A DNA stretch of 6,966 bases, from positions 1 through 6,966 of the forward strand of contig CAXTCL010000205.1 in NCBI GenBank assembly GCA_964242035.1, written 5' to 3'. Positions 6,141-6,966 of this stretch are shown here, in pieces. Within the stretch, counting starts at the first letter, position 1, and each line of letters begins with the position of its first letter. This stretch comes from BOG-908 sp964242035. Its GTDB lineage: Bacteria; Pseudomonadota; Alphaproteobacteria; Acetobacterales; Acetobacteraceae. Made by a program: the position numbers and the translations under genes. The notes below the pieces were generated by a model. It was not told where the DNA came from, made no database searches, and saw nothing but the letters and a program-made list of their open reading frames with translations.

Positions 6141-6276
6141 AAGGAAGAAAGGCCTTCTTTTTTGAAAAAAAGAAGCAAAAAACTTTTGTCCGGCTGTCGC
6201 GGACCTCTCAACAAGCGCGCGACAGCGGAGTCAAAAGTTTTTTGCTTCTTTTTTGCAAAAAGAAGGCCTTGCTTTC
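6141..6276. repeat. Palindromic intergenic element, copy R4, between pnp and the NMO-like gene
   Basis: The most regular copy. Left arm 6141-6188 and right arm 6232-6276 are near-perfect inverted copies. The 43-base core carries a perfect nine-pair hairpin, GCTGTCGCG (6193-6201) against CGCGACAGC (6218-6226); its left half is identical to that of R1. The right arm directly follows the TAA of pnp (minus strand); the left arm ends 17 bases before the ATG of the NMO-like gene. It could therefore terminate pnp and form the 5' leader of the next gene. Confidence 0.92.
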
Positions 6277-6966
6277 TTACTCCGCAGCTTCGTCCCGACG
6301 CCCGCCCTTGGGGCCAACCTTCTCAGAGATGTCCTCTCCAGTCGCCTGATCAACCACCCGCATGGACAGTTTCACCTTGCCGCGGTCATCAAAGCCTAGG
6401 CATTTCACCTTCACGGCGTCGCCCACGTTGACGATGTCGGTGGTCTTGTTGACGCGGCCCTGTGTCAGCTCGCTGATGTGGACCAGGCCGTCGCGGCTGC
6501 CGAGGAAGTTCACAAACGCGCCGAAATCGGCGGTCTTTACCACCTTGCCGTTATAGACGGCGCCCAGCTCGGGCTCGGCCACGATGCCGCGTATCCAGTC
6601 GATCGCCTTCTGGCTGGCTTCCTCGGTGGTAGCCGCGATCTTGATGGTGCCGTCGTCCTCGATGTCTATCTTGGCGCCGGTCATCTCCACGATCTCGCGT
6701 ATCACCTTGCCGCCGGTGCCGATGACTTCGCGTATCTTCTCCTTCGGCACGTTGATGACAGTAATGCGCGGCGCGGTGCTGGCCACGCCGGTGCGCGCAC
6801 CGGTCAGCGCCTTGGCCATCTCGCCCAGGATGTGCAGGCGGCCGTCCTTGGCCTGATCCAGCGCGATACGCATGATCTCCTGCGTGATGGACGTGATCTT
6901 GATGTCCATCTGCAGGCTGGTGATGCCGTGCTCGGTGCCGGCCACCTTGAAGTCCATGTCGCCGAG
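6277..6966 (-). CDS. pnp: Polyribonucleotide nucleotidyltransferase (PNPase), C-terminal part, 5' end outside window
   Basis: The last 229 residues of PNPase, the phosphorolytic 3'-5' exoribonuclease that degrades mRNA to nucleoside diphosphates and acts as a trimer, often with RNase E in the cytoplasm. The frame stays open to the window edge (LGD before MDFKVAGTEHG), so the ATG at 6957 is internal. Visible in order: the end of the second RNase PH domain (MDFKVAGTEHGITSLQMDIK), the ALTGAR region, a KH domain with the RNA-binding GTGG loop (visible residues 83-86) in REVIGTGGKVIREI, and an S1 domain (about 132-202) with VVKTADFGAFVNF and GLVHISEL. The tail after S1 is short, ending RRDEAAE. 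Nothing looks damaged. The gene ends immediately before repeat R4. Confidence 0.97.
   Translation of the reverse strand, partial: LGDMDFKVAGTEHGITSLQMDIKITSITQEIMRIALDQAKDGRLHILGEMAKALTGARTGVASTAPRITVINVPKEKIREVIGTGGKVIREIVEMTGAKIDIEDDGTIKIAATTEEASQKAIDWIRGIVAEPELGAVYNGKVVKTADFGAFVNFLGSRDGLVHISELTQGRVNKTTDIVNVGDAVKVKCLGFDDRGKVKLSMRVVDQATGEDISEKVGPKGGRRDEAAE

Noticed and set aside
1..6276. CRISPR array made of the four repeats
   Set aside because: Copies are kilobases apart with genes between them, arms are inverted rather than direct, and no cas gene is present.

Overview
The window is GC-rich, tightly packed bacterial DNA. Protein similarity (an alphaproteobacterial-type PNPase tail) and the intergenic repeats, whose arms carry AAGGCCTT next to long A and T runs, suggest an alphaproteobacterium, most likely an acetic-acid-bacterium relative (Acetobacteraceae). 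That assignment is inference from memory of such genomes; no rRNA or other marker is present.

Layout from left to right. 1-101: right part of a palindromic intergenic element (R1). 102-1669, minus strand: a two-gene unit in which a histone-deacetylase-like (AcuC/HdaH type) amidohydrolase is followed, with a TTGA stop/start overlap, by a small exported DUF192 protein. 1691-1819: second copy of the element (R2), filling the divergent gap. 1825-4554, plus strand: an overlapping chain of two 385-residue paralogues with a Cys/His motif resembling DUF1796-like papain-fold proteins, each carrying an N-terminal predicted beta-rich module. Between them lies a short gene that looks broken: restoring one G in a G5 tract joins a 34-codon ORF to the 106-codon ORF, and the product resembles the start of an alpha/beta-hydrolase-like protein joined to a fascin/beta-trefoil-like tail. 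4531-4707: third element (R3), between convergent genes. 4711-6123, minus: a nitronate monooxygenase-type flavoprotein with an extra cysteine cluster near its C-terminus. 6141-6276: fourth element (R4). 6277-6966, minus: the C-terminal KH and S1 domains of polynucleotide phosphorylase (pnp), cut by the window edge.

How the genes relate. The pnp and nitronate-monooxygenase genes are conserved chromosomal-type genes. The HDAC-like/DUF192 pair looks co-transcribed. The plus-strand cassette is the accessory part; proteins of this type are, as far as I recall, often found near surface-polysaccharide genes, but no glycosyltransferase is visible here. The most striking feature is the set of four nested inverted-repeat elements that occupy essentially every gap between transcription units, abut stop codons within a few bases, supply a stop codon and C-terminal residues to one gene, and keep a base-paired core while its sequence changes.
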